This document shows positions 42,478 through 54,144 of a stretch of DNA of 64,000 bases, in pieces; the first letter of the stretch is position 1, and every line of letters starts with the position of its first letter. The stretch spans positions 2,132,501-2,196,500 of the forward strand of contig NC_087192.1 of assembly GCF_035594125.1 (NCBI RefSeq). The letters run 5' to 3'. A program made the position numbers and the translations under genes. Origin of the DNA: Scylla paramamosain. Taxonomy: Eukaryota > Arthropoda > Malacostraca > Decapoda > Portunidae. Under the pieces are notes generated by a model. The model saw only the letters and a program-made list of their open reading frames with translations. It had not been told where the DNA came from and searched no databases.

Positions 42478-43424
42478 CTGCAAAATGATATATATACGCA
42501 GGTTAGGTATGACAGGAAGCAACATAACATAAAAAGTAGTAATTATCAACAAAAGTTAAACTTAAATCAGATTAGTTATGTCATAATTACTCTGCAACAC
42601 ATACAAAAACAAATATATGACAAAACTGCTACAAAATATTAATTACTACATGCATTAATAAAAAAAGGATAATATAAAGAAACAAAAAATGGTGAAGATG
42701 ACTGGAACATAGGCAGGATTAAATGAGGTAATATAGTAGTAATCAAATGAACTTAACAGTAAAGGAACAATAAACCAATTTATCATAGAATACCCCGTGC
42801 CCAGTTCCCTCTCCCTCCCCTGTCTTAATTCAGATCTGGACAAGAAAAGTCTGAGATTACACATGGCTGGTGGTTGGTTGAATAACTGACACATCTAGCA
42901 TAACATCTGCCGGGCCAACTCAACTCATCATGCACAACACAACATGCACTGTCTCCGAGGATGGGATGAGGTGTTTCTCATGGTGACAGAGCCCAAGACA
43001 TGCCTGGCAACAGTAGCTCATGGATGTGAAGCAATGCATACCATGACATCCCTACCAGCAGACATGACAGCTTTCCCTCATGTCTGCAGCACCATAGCTA
43101 GCAAGGTCATGGCTAGAAACATGCTCACAAGATTCAGGGAGGCATTCTATGTATGTACACTAAGGATAAAAAAGGGCTTAAAGAAACTGGTGTAAATAAT
43201 AAAAAAAAAATAAGGTAATGGAGTATGCTGTAGTAGTACAGTAGTAGTAGTAATCCCTGGTATGCAGACAACAACGATGCCGACAGTCTTTGAAGCTGAC
43301 AAGCCAGTATTGCAACACACATAGGGGAGAGGTGATGGTGGGAAAAAAGGAACGGAAAATTAGAAAAATGCCGAAAAGACAGTAGGAAGACCAAAGGAGA
43401 GTGAGAGATAAATGTGATTCTTAC
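42478..43424 (-). other. Intron between the two linker exons
   Basis: No recognisable element; A/T-rich with a short (GTA)n-like patch at 43230-43250. Its small open frames on both strands have random composition. Confidence 0.6.
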
Positions 43425-43484
43425 CGGGAGTTGTGGTCGGATCTACTGTGGAGGAGCGAGTCCCCGCTGGCGTCCCGCTGTCAC
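43425..43484 (-). CDS. tutl: Turtle inter-FN3 linker exon 1 (Thr/Ser/Pro-rich)
   Basis: A 60-base exon, acceptor CTCGGGTAG preceded by a CT-rich tract and donor CTCCCG|GTAAGA, phase 1 both sides. It encodes DSGTPAGTRSSTVDPTTTP, a mucin-like linker with many possible O-glycosylation sites. It is symmetric and of cassette size. Its existence rests on phase, splice sites and composition, not on recalled homology. Confidence 0.6.
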
Positions 43485-45416
43485 CTACCCGAGGCCAAGC
43501 AGAGGCAAGGTTAGGAGCAACAGGAGGAGAAGCCCCACAGGAGGAAACATTTTGCAGAGGAAAGATGATGAGGTTACTGAGAGGAAATTGTTCACAGGTT
43601 GATGAGGTGCGAGGTATACAACAGTGTGAGTGTGAGAGGGGAAACAGAGAGCAATGGTCTACATGGAGTGGTGACAGACCTATGAGCAAGTATGCACCAA
43701 GGCAGAGATAATAGCTTTGTAGCCCTCAGGAAAATAAACCCCTAACTTCTGACATGATAAAACAATATAAAAAAATCAATGTAGAATAATAACTGAGAAA
43801 TTGTATATAAACAAACAAATTAGCTGATGAAGAGACTTTATATTTTTGTAAAGAACTGCATATCAGAAAAACCTTACTGAAATTTAAAAGCTAGAATGGA
43901 CTTTGAAAAGGTTAAATAAACATCTTTTTCAAGAGATCTCTGAAAAAAGAAAGCTAACTAACTATGTTTCTGACTGTATTACTTTTCCAATTCTGTAATA
44001 AAAAAGCTAAATAATTTAATAAGTTGTTGAAGGTGACTCAAGTCATACATTCACAAATTAAATTATGACTGATTGCTTTGGTTAGTTTTACGAAATTATT
44101 CCTAGCCTCCCATATTGAAAAAAAAAAGTCCTACAAGATGAATTTCAGTGTTAAAAAAGACATGACAAAAATCACCTAATGCCCCTTTACAAAAGAAAAA
44201 CTACAGCATTAATGTGGTAGCCCAGAAATGAGAATAAAATGGCACCAAGAACTGCAAGAGAAAAAATGCTTGTATGACACAGTGTTTGTGCCCCTGATAC
44301 CACAGTGCTGTAGAGCAGCCTCCTCAAGCAAGCCTGAGCCCAACAATGTATGAAAAGGGCAGACATTGAGGTGTCCAATATTCATAATAAGATATCAAAG
44401 GATCATACAAATTTCTAAATGAATCCCAGTTTTCATTCATATCTACAGGTGAAATCATCTCTTCTCAGATAAAAGATAACTAGTATAGCTTCTACGGTGA
44501 GCAGAGGAGAGAAGGCTGAGAGTCACCACTACTGAAGGAGATGACAGCTCAAGTCTAGCACTACAATGAACCTCAAACACCTGAAGTACAGTATGCTATT
44601 GGTGAAACTTGGCAAGAACCTCCACTGTGTTAGTTTGTCTTGGCTAATAGCAATGTTAGTGTGCATCGGTGTTACCAGAGTGATCACCGTACAGCTACAA
44701 CCACCGCTCTCTTGAAGACCAAGGACTACTGCTAAGAGATCCAGAGCGACCACGGCAGCGTGTCTAACAACTCCACTGATGCCTTACCCTGGGACTACTG
44801 TCTGGGGGGCCTTATCCTACTGCCTTTAACCACCAAACAGGTTGCTCTGTAATTCTTTCTGCAACTTAAGTATAGACAGGACAAAATGTGCTTCAAGTGT
44901 ATGACTCAATGCTGCACATTCAAATAATGCAATATTTTGGTTTGTTATGTTGCTTATGAACAAAGTATACATTGTATATTTAGCTGAGTAAAATAATAGT
45001 GAATCCTTTCATCATGTGATCTGACTCAGCTATTTCAGTGGCTTATGATTAGACACATTCAAGTTGTGGACAGTGCAACATTTTTTAACATGCGTAAGTT
45101 TGATTAACCATAATTCATCATATATGATGATCCATTCTTTACACTTTTCATACACATCAAAGTGTACACTTTATCAATCAGACAATAAACGTTCTCCAAC
45201 AAATGTATGAAATTTATCTTGTATTTTACAACAAAAATTTTGCAAATCAATCTTCCTAAGCAATTATGTTTTTAGTTTTGTACTGATCTCCCACATCCTA
45301 ACAACAAACAAAAACCTTCTGTAAGGAGGAATGATCACAGCAACTATAGCAAACTTGAGTGTGCCAAATACCCTTCCTTTCTCATCCTTTCCTTCCCTCA
45401 GGACTGAGCGCAGTAC
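43485..45416 (-). other. Intron, no feature recognised
   Basis: About 1.9 kb of A/T-rich unique DNA without long repeats, exons or known elements. Confidence 0.6.
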
Positions 45417-45589
45417 CTTTGGTGGTGACGGTGATGATGTCTGAGAACATGCCATCACCCAATGCATTCTTGCCCTGCACCTGGATCTCATATGGGTGGT
45501 CGGGGTTCAGGTTGTAGATGGTAACGCTGGTGCTGCCTGTGGGCTTCACCTCAACCTGGGACCAGGTGCGTGAGCCCTGGCTGCGGTAC
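45417..45589 (-). CDS. tutl: Turtle FN3-1 second half
   Basis: A 173-base exon, acceptor CCGACAG and donor CCAAAG|GTACTG, phase 2 in and phase 1 out. It encodes YRSQGSRTWSQVEVKPTGS, then TSVTIYNLNPDHPYEIQVQG and KNALGDGMFSDIITVTTK. The FN3 core Y-E-I-Q-V and the N-A-L-G-D-G-M loop match Drosophila FQVVGRNVLGDGMMSKVMTV. Confidence 0.93.
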
Positions 45590-46358
45590 CTGTCGGCAGC
45601 ATGGTGCAAGCACGTCAGTCAAGGGTCCGTGCAACTCCACACTGATCAGTTGAATACACAGTAGTAATATATTCTAGCCCTTCATTGCTACTGAATGAAG
45701 GGATGTGAAGATCATATGTACAAAAGAATACTTATATATTTTCAATAGTAATAACAATAAAGCAAAATAATGCTCAATGCAAAATATTGCAGTTTATCAA
45801 CGAAATGAAGAAAACTTTATAAAAACATACATATGGACAAAACACATAAATAAATGTAAATACATGTAAATTCAGTGCAGTGAAAGTTCAAGAAAAAAAA
45901 AAAACTATTAATAAATAACATTTTCACTTTACAGGATGTGGGTTTTGAAACATAATACCTAAGCTCCTGAATGCAAAATACACATGCAAATTCACACACA
46001 GCATTGGGGAACATAATGTAAAAACCTATAACCAGGTGTATACAAACATTGTACATTTTCATGGTAAACTTTGAATCTTCCATCCTTCATGAATATTTAG
46101 TTTCCTTGTGTGTACTTCATACCACAGACAAACTCTTAGCCCATACTGACTCCTTCATAAGCAAACATATTCAAAATAAACCTTTACTAAGATCTTCATT
46201 TAATGTCTTAAAAGTTGGCTTTTTATACAGTAAGAGGTGGACTTGCCTGTTTCCACTGCAGCATGTTTCACCAGTTTTCAGGATTCATGGGACAAAATGA
46301 GAAAGACATGAGTTTGACATTTCCCTGATGCTACAGTTCTAAATGGAGAATTGCTCAC
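45590..46358 (-). other. Intron within FN3-1
   Basis: About 770 bases of A/T-rich DNA; a short A-run near 45894-45904. Nothing else seen. Confidence 0.65.
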
Positions 46359-46630
46359 CATACAATGTACTGCTGCTTCCAGTCCTTGCCACCCGGGTAG
46401 CCAGGCAGCCATGACAGTTTGATGCTGAAGGATTGAGTCTCTGCTGAGATGTTGTATGGAGGGTGTGGGGTTGTGCCCTCCACCAGCAGCTGTGTGGTGG
46501 TGACCAGCGTGGCGATCTCGTTGCTCACCACACACTCATAGTACGCGTGGTCGCTCTTGTGAAGGTTACGGATGGTGAGGTTGCCGCCAATGATGCTGGT
46601 GCGGTCACGGGGGAGGTTGTGGCTGTCACG
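46359..46630 (-). CDS. tutl: Turtle Ig5 second half and FN3-1 start
   Basis: A 272-base exon, acceptor CCCTGCAG and donor TGTATG|GTGAGC, phase 0 in and phase 2 out. It encodes RDSHNLPRDRTSIIGGNLTI, then RNLHKSDHAYYECVVSNEIA (second Ig cysteine in YYECVVSNE), a linker GTTPHPPYNI, and the FN3-1 A-C strands with SFSIKLSWLPGYPGG. NLT and NIS are N-glycosylation sequons. The true frame is masked by a different, longer open frame on the same strand. Confidence 0.93.
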
Positions 46631-47171
46631 CTGCAGGGAAGAGAGGGGGAAGGTCAGGCATGTCAGGACAGGGAACTGAAGAGATTGACAGGATGAAAGG
46701 TGATCTTGATACTGTTACCCACTTCACTTAGCCACTGTGAGGACAGGGAGCTGAAGGGCCAGATAGGGTGTAGGATGATGTCTTGATGTTGCCACACACT
46801 TCACTTAGCCATGGCCTGTCTTTTATCTGGTGTGTGACTATGAAGTAAGGCATAGTAATTCAATTTCTCTTAAATGTTCAGTTTCAATTGCCTTTATAAC
46901 AGTTGATAATAGTGAAAGAAAATAAGAACAAGGAAAATGAAATTGTGCTCATAATCTAAGTCTTTTTCCTTTGTTATCCAATGTCTGTTCTTACACTAGT
47001 ATAATACATGTGACAATTAAACAAGTGAGTCTTTGATATTTTGGTGGGAAACAGCATACTTTTTAAAACATAAAATACCTCATTAAATACACATAACCAA
47101 CACAACACACACATCTCAAATCCTCACACTGTCACAATCTCATCCACACACAACCACTGCGAGAGACTTAC
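46631..47171 (-). other. Intron within Ig5
   Basis: About 540 bases. A ~90-base local duplication (CTGAAGAGATTGACAGGATG / CTGAAGGGCCAGATAGGGTG with shared flanks, 46670-46810) is visible; otherwise featureless. Confidence 0.6.
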
Positions 47172-47300
47172 TCGGCGCCAGTTGACCTTGGGGGTGGGGG
47201 AGCCCTGGCCGCCACACACCAGGGTCACCTCCTCCCCGACCTGGCCGTGGTACTGGGGCTGGGGTCTTGGGGTGATGATTGGGGGGTCCCTTACTAAGAC
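47172..47300 (-). CDS. tutl: Turtle Ig5 first half
   Basis: A 129-base exon, acceptor TTCCCGCAG and donor CGCCGA|GTAAGT, phase 0 both sides. It encodes VLVRDPPIITPRPQPQYHGQ, then VGEEVTLVCGGQGSPTPKVN and WRR: the A-C strands with the first Ig cysteine (LVCGGQG) and the core tryptophan. Drosophila has VLVRKPPAFTVEPE at the start. Confidence 0.93.
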
Positions 47301-47396
47301 CTGCGGGAACACAAAGATGAGGTCAGATAACACTGTTCCTCTTGTTACTGCTTCAGTTTTTTAAGAACGAAGATGCAAGAAAAGAGTGCACCTTAC

Positions 47397-47477
47397 CTCC
47401 ATGTCCCCTGAGGCGCCAGCAGTGGTGTGGGGGTTGTAGGGTGTGCAGCTGTACCGGCCCTGGTGGGACTGGTTCAC
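47397..47477 (-). CDS. tutl: Turtle Ig4 second half
   Basis: An 81-base exon, acceptor CCCTCCAG and donor ATGGAG|GTAAGG, phase 0 both sides. It encodes VNQSHQGRYSCTPYNPHTTA then GASGDME, with the Y-x-C motif closing Ig4. Drosophila reads VNEEHQGQYACTPYNAQGTAGASG. Too short for ORF detection. Only 96 bases of intron separate it from the next exon. Confidence 0.93.
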
Positions 47478-47813
47478 CTGGAGGGGCACAACAAGCAGGT
47501 CTTAGCATTCACTTGTTATCACCCTTTTGTCTAACATCCTTACTTTCCTTTAGTGGACTGGATAGCTGGTGAGTTCCTCTCAGTTTTTGTGGCTATTGAT
47601 GTTTTCTTCTGTAATGCTCATCATTCTCCTGTCTTCCTGCACACGCTCTCAGAATTCATTTATTGGTTATCAACACTAAAATCAAACATAAATATCTGCC
47701 TTTGTGAAATGGACGGCTATATACGTATTCTTTCGTCTGTGTATGGATGACTATGGGGTGTGCTGTGGAGAAGGTTGTGAAAAGCTTATACCCATCAACC
47801 ACTGGGGTTAGGT

Positions 47814-47891
<78 letters not shown>

Positions 47892-48099
47892 AGATGTGAA
47901 AATATAACTGCACCCTATTTGAGTACACGTTCAGCCATCCATGACATGCATTAAGATATTCAACAAAGTTGCACCAATTGCCACATACACTTCTGGGGCA
48001 CTAATAACCAAGGACCAATGTGTCAGATGCGCATTGTTTTCTCTGCCAACCAAGGAGCATGAGTAACGATACAACAATAAATTCAAAGTAATGTTTGAA

Positions 48100-48139
<40 letters not shown>

Positions 48140-48203
48140 AAAAAAAAATAAATAAATAAATAAAAAAATAAAAATAAATAAATAAAAATAAATAAATAAA
48201 TAA

Positions 48204-48234
<31 letters not shown>

Positions 48235-48719
48235 AATAAATAAATAAAAATAAATAAATAAAAATAATAAAAAAATAAAATAAGAAAAAAAAAAAAAAAA
48301 AAAAAAAAACATAAATAAAATGAATAAATAAATAAACAAAAATATTGGCAGATTACACACATAACAACACTGCATACATGTTTCTTTCACTAAAATAAAC
48401 TCATCTTTCACATTTTAATTTTCGCTTAGTATATTACTGGCTTTTATTTATTTATTTTTTTCTCCGCGTGGTAGGAAAGTCCCTACCCTACCCCCCCCTC
48501 TCATTTTGACCACCGCAGTTAGAGCAAGCATTAACCTATTTGAGACATGTTATTGTGCTTCCGTCATATAAGAAAAAATACTGCGTAAATAAAAATAAAT
48601 AAAATAAAAGTAAATAAAAAATAAAAATAAAGTCCCAGGCAGCAGAAGCACAAATATTTCACCAAGCACTGCCTTCCCTCCCTCGCATGGACAAAATGAG
48701 CCGGCCTTCCGTGACCCAC
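47478..48719 (-). other. Intron within Ig4
   Basis: Contains (CA)n at 47814-47888 and 48103-48135, and a long A-rich TAAA/ATAAA tract at 48136-48335. No exon seen. Confidence 0.75.
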
Positions 48720-48910
48720 CTTTGTGATGAGCAGCGAGCCGTTGTTGAGCTTGACGACCGTGCTGTCATTGTCGGCATCAAAGAGACGTTTGTCCTTGAT
48801 CCAGGTGACGAACTGGATGGGCGGGTTGCTCTTGATGTAGCACTTGATGATGCCCTGCTGGCGGAACGGGAGGTACTGCACGGTGGGGGTAAACGTCACG
48901 CGGGCTGGGT
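48720..48910 (-). CDS. tutl: Turtle Ig4 first half
   Basis: A 191-base exon, acceptor CTTTTTCCAG and donor CACAAAG|GTGGGT, phase 1 in and phase 0 out. It encodes PARVTFTPTVQYLPFRQQG, then IIKCYIKSNPPIQFVTWIKD and KRLFDADNDSTVVKLNNGS. First Ig cysteine in IKCYIKS, core tryptophan in TWIKDKR; NDS and NGS are sequons. Nearly identical to Drosophila VTFTPTVQYLPFR. Confidence 0.94.
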
Positions 48911-49044
48911 CTGGAAAAAGGACGGCGCCGTGCAATGGTAACCCAGAAGTACAGGAATGAATCACACGCAGCAAGGAACTGAACACGAGTATAAATCATA
49001 ACTTGATAACAATACAAAGAAAAAGCCTTAAAAACTCCATTCCC

Positions 49045-49087
<43 letters not shown>

Positions 49088-49166
49088 CAAAGAGTACATC
49101 ACACGCAACAAGATGTACAAATAATATGACAAAACAAAGAAAAATCCTTAAACACTCCCTACCCCA

Positions 49167-49198
<32 letters not shown>

Positions 49199-49819
49199 CA
49201 AGGACAAACAAACATAAACGAGCCTCTCTGTTGTGGACAATAAAATACGTAATTTGTTTTAGTGTAGCAATATTGATCCATGTGCTGATGAGGGTCGGGA
49301 ATAAATTTAGCAGACACTTCATTCAGTACAGGAGTATTCGCTGATGTTTTGTTGTTCTCCGTGTTATGGGAAGGTGGTTTCTCTTGTGACGCAGCAGGAT
49401 ATACGATGAAAAGTGTTATTCTTGCACCTATACATCACACACGTAAACACATTAGTTAATATTGAAATAACATTAACGTTTTCATCTAAGGTAGGTTTAG
49501 ATTCACTTAGTTCATTAATTTCATTAATGTCAATGTTTAGATCATGATTTGAAGAAGAATCATATTATGCCGAGAAATGGTGTCAAGATTATTATTATTT
49601 TATTTTATTTTATTTTTAGTGGTAGGCTAAGGGTTTATGTATTGGGATTATGGCTAATCACATAAACACAAAAATGTCCGCGTGGGAAAATGATAGGGGA
49701 GGAGCTCACAGTACAGGAATGGACTTCGATGCCTCCTGTGATGACTGACCCACCAGTGGCCCCTGCTCTACGGCTTATTCTAAAATACTTCTGCGTCGCA
49801 CCTTCACTGCATTCAAGAG

Positions 49820-49965
49820 TTGAAGTTACACGGGTTTTTAAAATTCTAGAGACAGATTTACAAGATTTCTATTTTATTAACAGAAGAAACACGCTTGAAA
49901 ACCTGGCTAATCATCTCTGTGGTTCTTGAAAATGGTCGTGTTGAGAGCAAAGCGTTTCTAAATAC
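49820..49965 (+). repeat. Foldback repeat family copy
   Basis: Matches the 9205-9345 copy across TTCTAGAGACAGAT, TATTTTATTAACAGAAGAAA, CACGCTTGAAAACCTGGC and GAAAATGGTCGTGTTGAGAG. The left arm is shortened here. Confidence 0.7.
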
Positions 49966-50357
49966 GGATCGTGCGGGAAGCTTCGAGAGTGTGGTGATTA
50001 ATACGCACAGGAACATATATTGAATCCAAATAACTGCTGCAAGTGAGCACAATGTGTTTATGCATGGCTATAATTTACTTTCAGCATAAGATTCCAACAC
50101 AAATACGCATTTAGAGATTGCAAAAAAGTACTAAAGTTTAAACCACTGTAATTCTGTAGCGGCCAGCAGAGCAGCGCCATCTGTGAGGGTGTTAGGAAGA
50201 CTGTTGGCATCAGTGACGCCACGGGAAGCAATATGCAGGTGTTGGTGCGTTGGCGGGCGCAGTGAAGATGCTGGATGGGAGGCAGAGAAGAGTATCCATC
50301 ATAACAACAACCTTCAGCACTGTTGTCTTGTCTGTCTGTCCCGCCTTTTTCCATTGC

Positions 50358-50392
<35 letters not shown>

Positions 50393-51150
50393 CAAACTAT
50401 TCTTCCGTCTATTTTGCGTTGTGGCATCGCTGGTTCCAAGCAATTTCCGGGAGCATTCAGGGACCCGTTGATTCATCCAACATTTCACAACATTTTTCAA
50501 ACAGTCCACATCGCCACGCTGAGCAACAGACGACGTGTTCGAAAGCGCCGCTAGGCTGCAGCACTGAGTCGCGAGGCAAACCGTTTGAAAATGTTTGAGA
50601 GTGCTGGAAGAATAAACTCCATCCTGAACGCAGCGCCACGTAGGAATGCAAACACAAAGCTTCGAGCCGCAAACCAACACGCTAACCACACTCTCCAACG
50701 TGCTGCACGGCGAGGCAAGGCGAGGCAAGGCAAGCGAGGCTACCGCACGCCTGCCCTGGATCAGCAAGCGAGGAGCGGGGAGCGGCTGGCTGGGTGTCTG
50801 GGTGGCTGGCGGCGGCGAGGAGAGGCGATAAAAAGACGTCATATTTTACAGCGGTGTCTCGCAGGACTAGGAATACAGCACTCCAATTTCACACCAACCT
50901 CAATAAAGGGAACTGCTGCGGCGGAGAGGGTCGAGGGCACGTGTGGAAAGCCAGGCACGGAAGGCACGGCGGCAAAGGCGGGTGTGTTTCAATGGCGCGT
51001 TCCCAAGCCTGGCCTAATTACGCCCTTTTCTCCTCCCAAAGCAGGTGAAAGCGCTACTCTGCTTGTACAGGATACTTTCTTTGCGCCAAGTAGCGGCAGT
51101 GCTCTGTATTGCGCCGCCCTAAGAGCTCAGCACGCACGCATTCTCTTTTT

Positions 51151-51624
<474 letters not shown>

Positions 51625-51646
51625 CATAGAAGCCCAGAATACTCAC

Positions 51647-51934
51647 ACTCTACATTGAGGTAAGCCGTGGCCTTCTGCGGAGTGCCGATGCCATTGGAGA
51701 CCTCGCAGGTGAAGAAGCCGCCGTCCTCGGAGCTGGTGGGATTGATGACAAGCGCTCCGTCGCGGCGGGTGAAGGAGCGGGAGTCGAGCCAGGAGAGTTT
51801 GTCGATGGAGACGCCCTCGCGCTTCCAGTTCACCGTCACGTTCCCCGGTAGCGCTTTCGCCTCGCACGGGAACTCAGCCTTCTCGCCCTCCTGCAGCGTC
51901 TGGTTTTGCGGCGGCTTCACGATCACCGCGCCGC
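51647..51934 (-). CDS. tutl: Turtle Ig3
   Basis: A 288-base exon encoding a whole Ig domain, acceptor CGAACCAAG and donor TAGAGT|GTGAGT, phase 1 both sides. It encodes GAVIVKPPQNQTLQEGEKAE, then FPCEAKALPGNVTVNWKREG, and ALVINPTSSEDGGFFTCEVS then NGIG. Cysteines in FPCEAKA and FTCEVSN; NQT and NVT sequons. Drosophila GGAVIMVPPTNQTKLEGEKV aligns directly. The T before the donor makes the Tyr of VEYPARV with the next exon. Confidence 0.94.
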
Positions 51935-52800
51935 CTTGGTTCGTGAAGAAGGGAGGGCAAGGGAGTGGTAAAGAACGGGCAGAAAGGGAAGGGAAGGGAT
52001 GATACGAAAGGAGGGGAGGGGAGGAGGGAGGGAGGAAAGAAAGGAAAGAGGGAAGTAAAGGAGGGGAAAGGCAGGGAAATGAGAAGGGAGGGAGGAAAGA
52101 AGAAAAGGAAAGAAAAGGAAGGACGGAAGGAAGGGAGGGAGGAAAGATACCTGTTAGAGAATGTTGACTATAGCACATGCATCACCACCTCGTTATCCTA
52201 ACCAAACTGTGTGTGTGAGGGGCGAGGCGTCTTACCGCTCCCTTCCTGGTTCGTGTCTTACCTTCCTACCACCCTATCTTCCTGTCTTGCTTCCCTCACG
52301 GCCTCACCTGCACACCGGGGGACCACTGAACCAGGAAGACAGGTAACAACACACGGGAAAAGAAACTTACGGAATAGATGGATAAAAAAAAAAAAAAACA
52401 CACACACATGATTTTCACCTTATGCATGAAGATAAGAGAGTTGAAAGGTGACAGGGTGAGTGTGTCCTACCTGAAGTAACCAAGACAAGAGTGAAGTTAG
52501 GGTGAGAGGAAGAGAAAATGTTACCTGTCTCACCTGAAAATAAACGAATTTTCACCCCATGCTTGAAGATCAGGGTGGCAGGGTGACAAGGTGCGGGCGT
52601 CCTACCTGCCGTAACCAAAGCCCTATGAATGAAGTTAGGGTGAAAGGAAGAAGGAACACCACCTGTCTTACCTGCAATAAACTAATTTTCACCCTGTACG
52701 CAGATATCAGGGTGACAAGATGCGGGCGTCCTATCTGCAACAACTAAAACCTTAAGAGTGAAGTTAGGATGAGAGGAAGCGAGCACCTCACCAGTCTCAC
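51935..52800 (-). other. Intron between Ig2 and Ig3
   Basis: Begins with the triplicated splice-donor array (52403-52800) and contains a purine-rich tract (GGGAAGGAGG words) at 51960-52150 near its acceptor end. On the transcript this is an exceptionally long polypyrimidine region. Confidence 0.75.
52403..52800 (-). repeat. Three-unit ~130-bp tandem repeat carrying the splice donor
   Basis: Units of 129 and 138 bases begin at 52800, 52671 and 52533 on the minus strand, each starting with a donor-like site: GCAG|GTGAGACTGGTGAG (the real exon border), GCAG|GTAAGACAGGTGGT and TCAG|GTGAGACAGGTAAC. All share TTCCTCTCAYCCTAACTTCA and a GGACG/GGGTGACA block. The frame after the true donor stays open for about 39 codons, to a stop at 52682. 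Confidence 0.88.
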
Positions 52801-53076
52801 CTGCAATCACCACTTTGGCGTCGTGGTGCACGCGCCCCTCGGGGTTTCTGGCGACACACACGTAGTCGCCGATGTCCTCGTCCCGTATCTTGTTGATCCT
52901 GAGCTCGGTGCCGTCGTTGAAGATCCCCACCGTCTCTGAGGCCTCCACCGTCTTGTCGTCGCGGTACCAGAAGATCTCAGGCTTCGGGGTGCCCTCCGCC
53001 TCGCAGTTGAGGATAATGGAGTCGCCGATGTTGACGTACGTGACATCATCCGGCGTGGTAGTGAAGCGTGGAGGTG
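52801..53076 (-). CDS. tutl: Turtle Ig2
   Basis: A 276-base exon, acceptor CCCCGCAG and donor ATTGCAG|GTGAGA, phase 1 both sides, one complete Ig domain. It encodes PPRFTTTPDDVTYVNIGDS, then IILNCEAEGTPKPEIFWYRD, TVGIFNDGTELRINKIRDED, IGDYVCVARNPEG and VVIAG. Cysteines in LNCEAEG and YVCVARN. Drosophila has PPRFSVTPEDIIYVNLGDSI and GIFNDGTELRI. In the membrane-distal half it is the most conserved exon. Confidence 0.95.
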
Positions 53077-53915
53077 CTGCGGGGAGGCGAGGGTGTGGTG
53101 ATGTGATTCAGGGAAGACAGAACACGGGATAGGGCTAAGTCTAATGACCTTCCTACAACCAGTGAGACTAACGACATTCCTACTACCAGTGAAAGACTAA
53201 TAACGTCGCTACTACCTTTGAAAAAAAAAAAAAAAAAAAAAAAACTAGTGACCTTAACATTACTAGTAAAAGACTCTCTGTGTGAACTCCCTACTGCCAT
53301 TGAAAGACTATCTGAACTTGCTACGATAACTTTCCTCGTGATTTGTTATTACTCATTGGCTAAATAAACTGAATCTGAAATCTGACTTTGAAACCAGTGA
53401 AAGACTCTCCATCTGACCTTACTACTAAATACCAGGGAAAGAGACACTTACCAAATAAGGAATTACTTGTGCAAGACAGGAAGCCAGCCACAAGACCTTG
53501 GGTAGGAAACTGTGAAGTATGAGTCAGGGAGAGGAAAGGGGGATGGAAAGGGACACAATGGGGGTAGGGAAGGTGGGAAGAGGAGGCGGGGACTCCATAC
53601 CGTTGCACATCCAGGTGTATCCAGGTGAGAGATTACCAGAGAGACAGGAATCCACCTACGAGATCTTGGGTACGAAGTTGGAAAGGACGGATGAGGGAGA
53701 GACAAGGTACGATGGGACAAGTGAGGGAGAGTTATGGAGTTGTGGGCAGGGAGATGGAAGGATGGAACTAAGCTGGAATTATGTTAGAACAGCAAAGGAT
53801 GGGAGTCACAGAGGAACACGCAAGGAAGAGAAACAACTGGAGGAGACTCGTACATGGCGGCAGTCTCTCACTCTAGGGAACCGGCGACAGAAGAGGAGGA
53901 AGGTAGGCGCCTTAC
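53077..53915 (-). other. Intron between Ig1 and Ig2 with duplicated exon end
   Basis: Holds a copy of the last bases of the Ig1b exon at 53597-53626, two ~170-base repeats (53465-53640 and 53640-53790, sharing GACCTTGGGTA/GATCTTGGGTA), degenerate ~35-base repeats with CCTACTACCAGTGAAAGACT at 53140-53330, and poly(A) at 53220-53243. Confidence 0.75.
53597..53626 (-). repeat. Intronic copy of the Ig1b exon end and donor
   Basis: Twenty-one bases (plus strand CACATCCAGGTGTATCCAGG plus T) are identical to the exon end at 53917-53942. A GT follows at the equivalent place (CAACGGTATGG against CACGGTAAGG), with one inserted base in the exon part. Confidence 0.8.
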
Positions 53916-54144
53916 CGTGCACATCCAGGTGTATCCAGGTACCGTTGTCCGTGGCGCCAGTACGGTCCAGGTAGAACACCTTGCACTCATACCAGCCCTG
54001 GTCCTCCTCCTTCACCGAGGTCAGGTTGAGGGAGGCGAGGCCGAAGGTGGTGTCCGGGTTGACCCTGGACGCGCGCCCCTTGTAGTTCTCCTCCACGTGG
54101 GGGTCGTAGCCCTCGTACCAGATATAGATTGGAATTTTGTGGTG
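53916..54144 (-). CDS. tutl: Turtle Ig1 second part
   Basis: A 229-base exon, acceptor TTCCTGCAG and donor GTGCACG|GTAAGG, phase 0 in and phase 1 out. It encodes HHKIPIYIWYEGYDPHVEEN, then YKGRASRVNPDTTFGLASLN and LTSVKEEDQGWYECKVFYLD, then NGTWIHLDVH. It carries the second Ig1 cysteine (WYECKV) and NLT and NGT sequons. Drosophila reads LPIYIWYESYPEHIEEGYKG and DQGWYECKVVFLNR. The membrane-distal Ig1 mediates recognition in this family. Confidence 0.95.

Noticed and set aside
44187..44378. Short minus-strand frame with hydrophobic residues as a membrane peptide
   Set aside because: Isolated, no splice or promoter signals, ordinary A/T-rich intron composition.
46278..46535. Minus-strand 85-codon frame beginning MCGEQRDRHAG
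   Set aside because: It is an out-of-phase shadow of the real Ig5/FN3-1 exon at 46359-46630.
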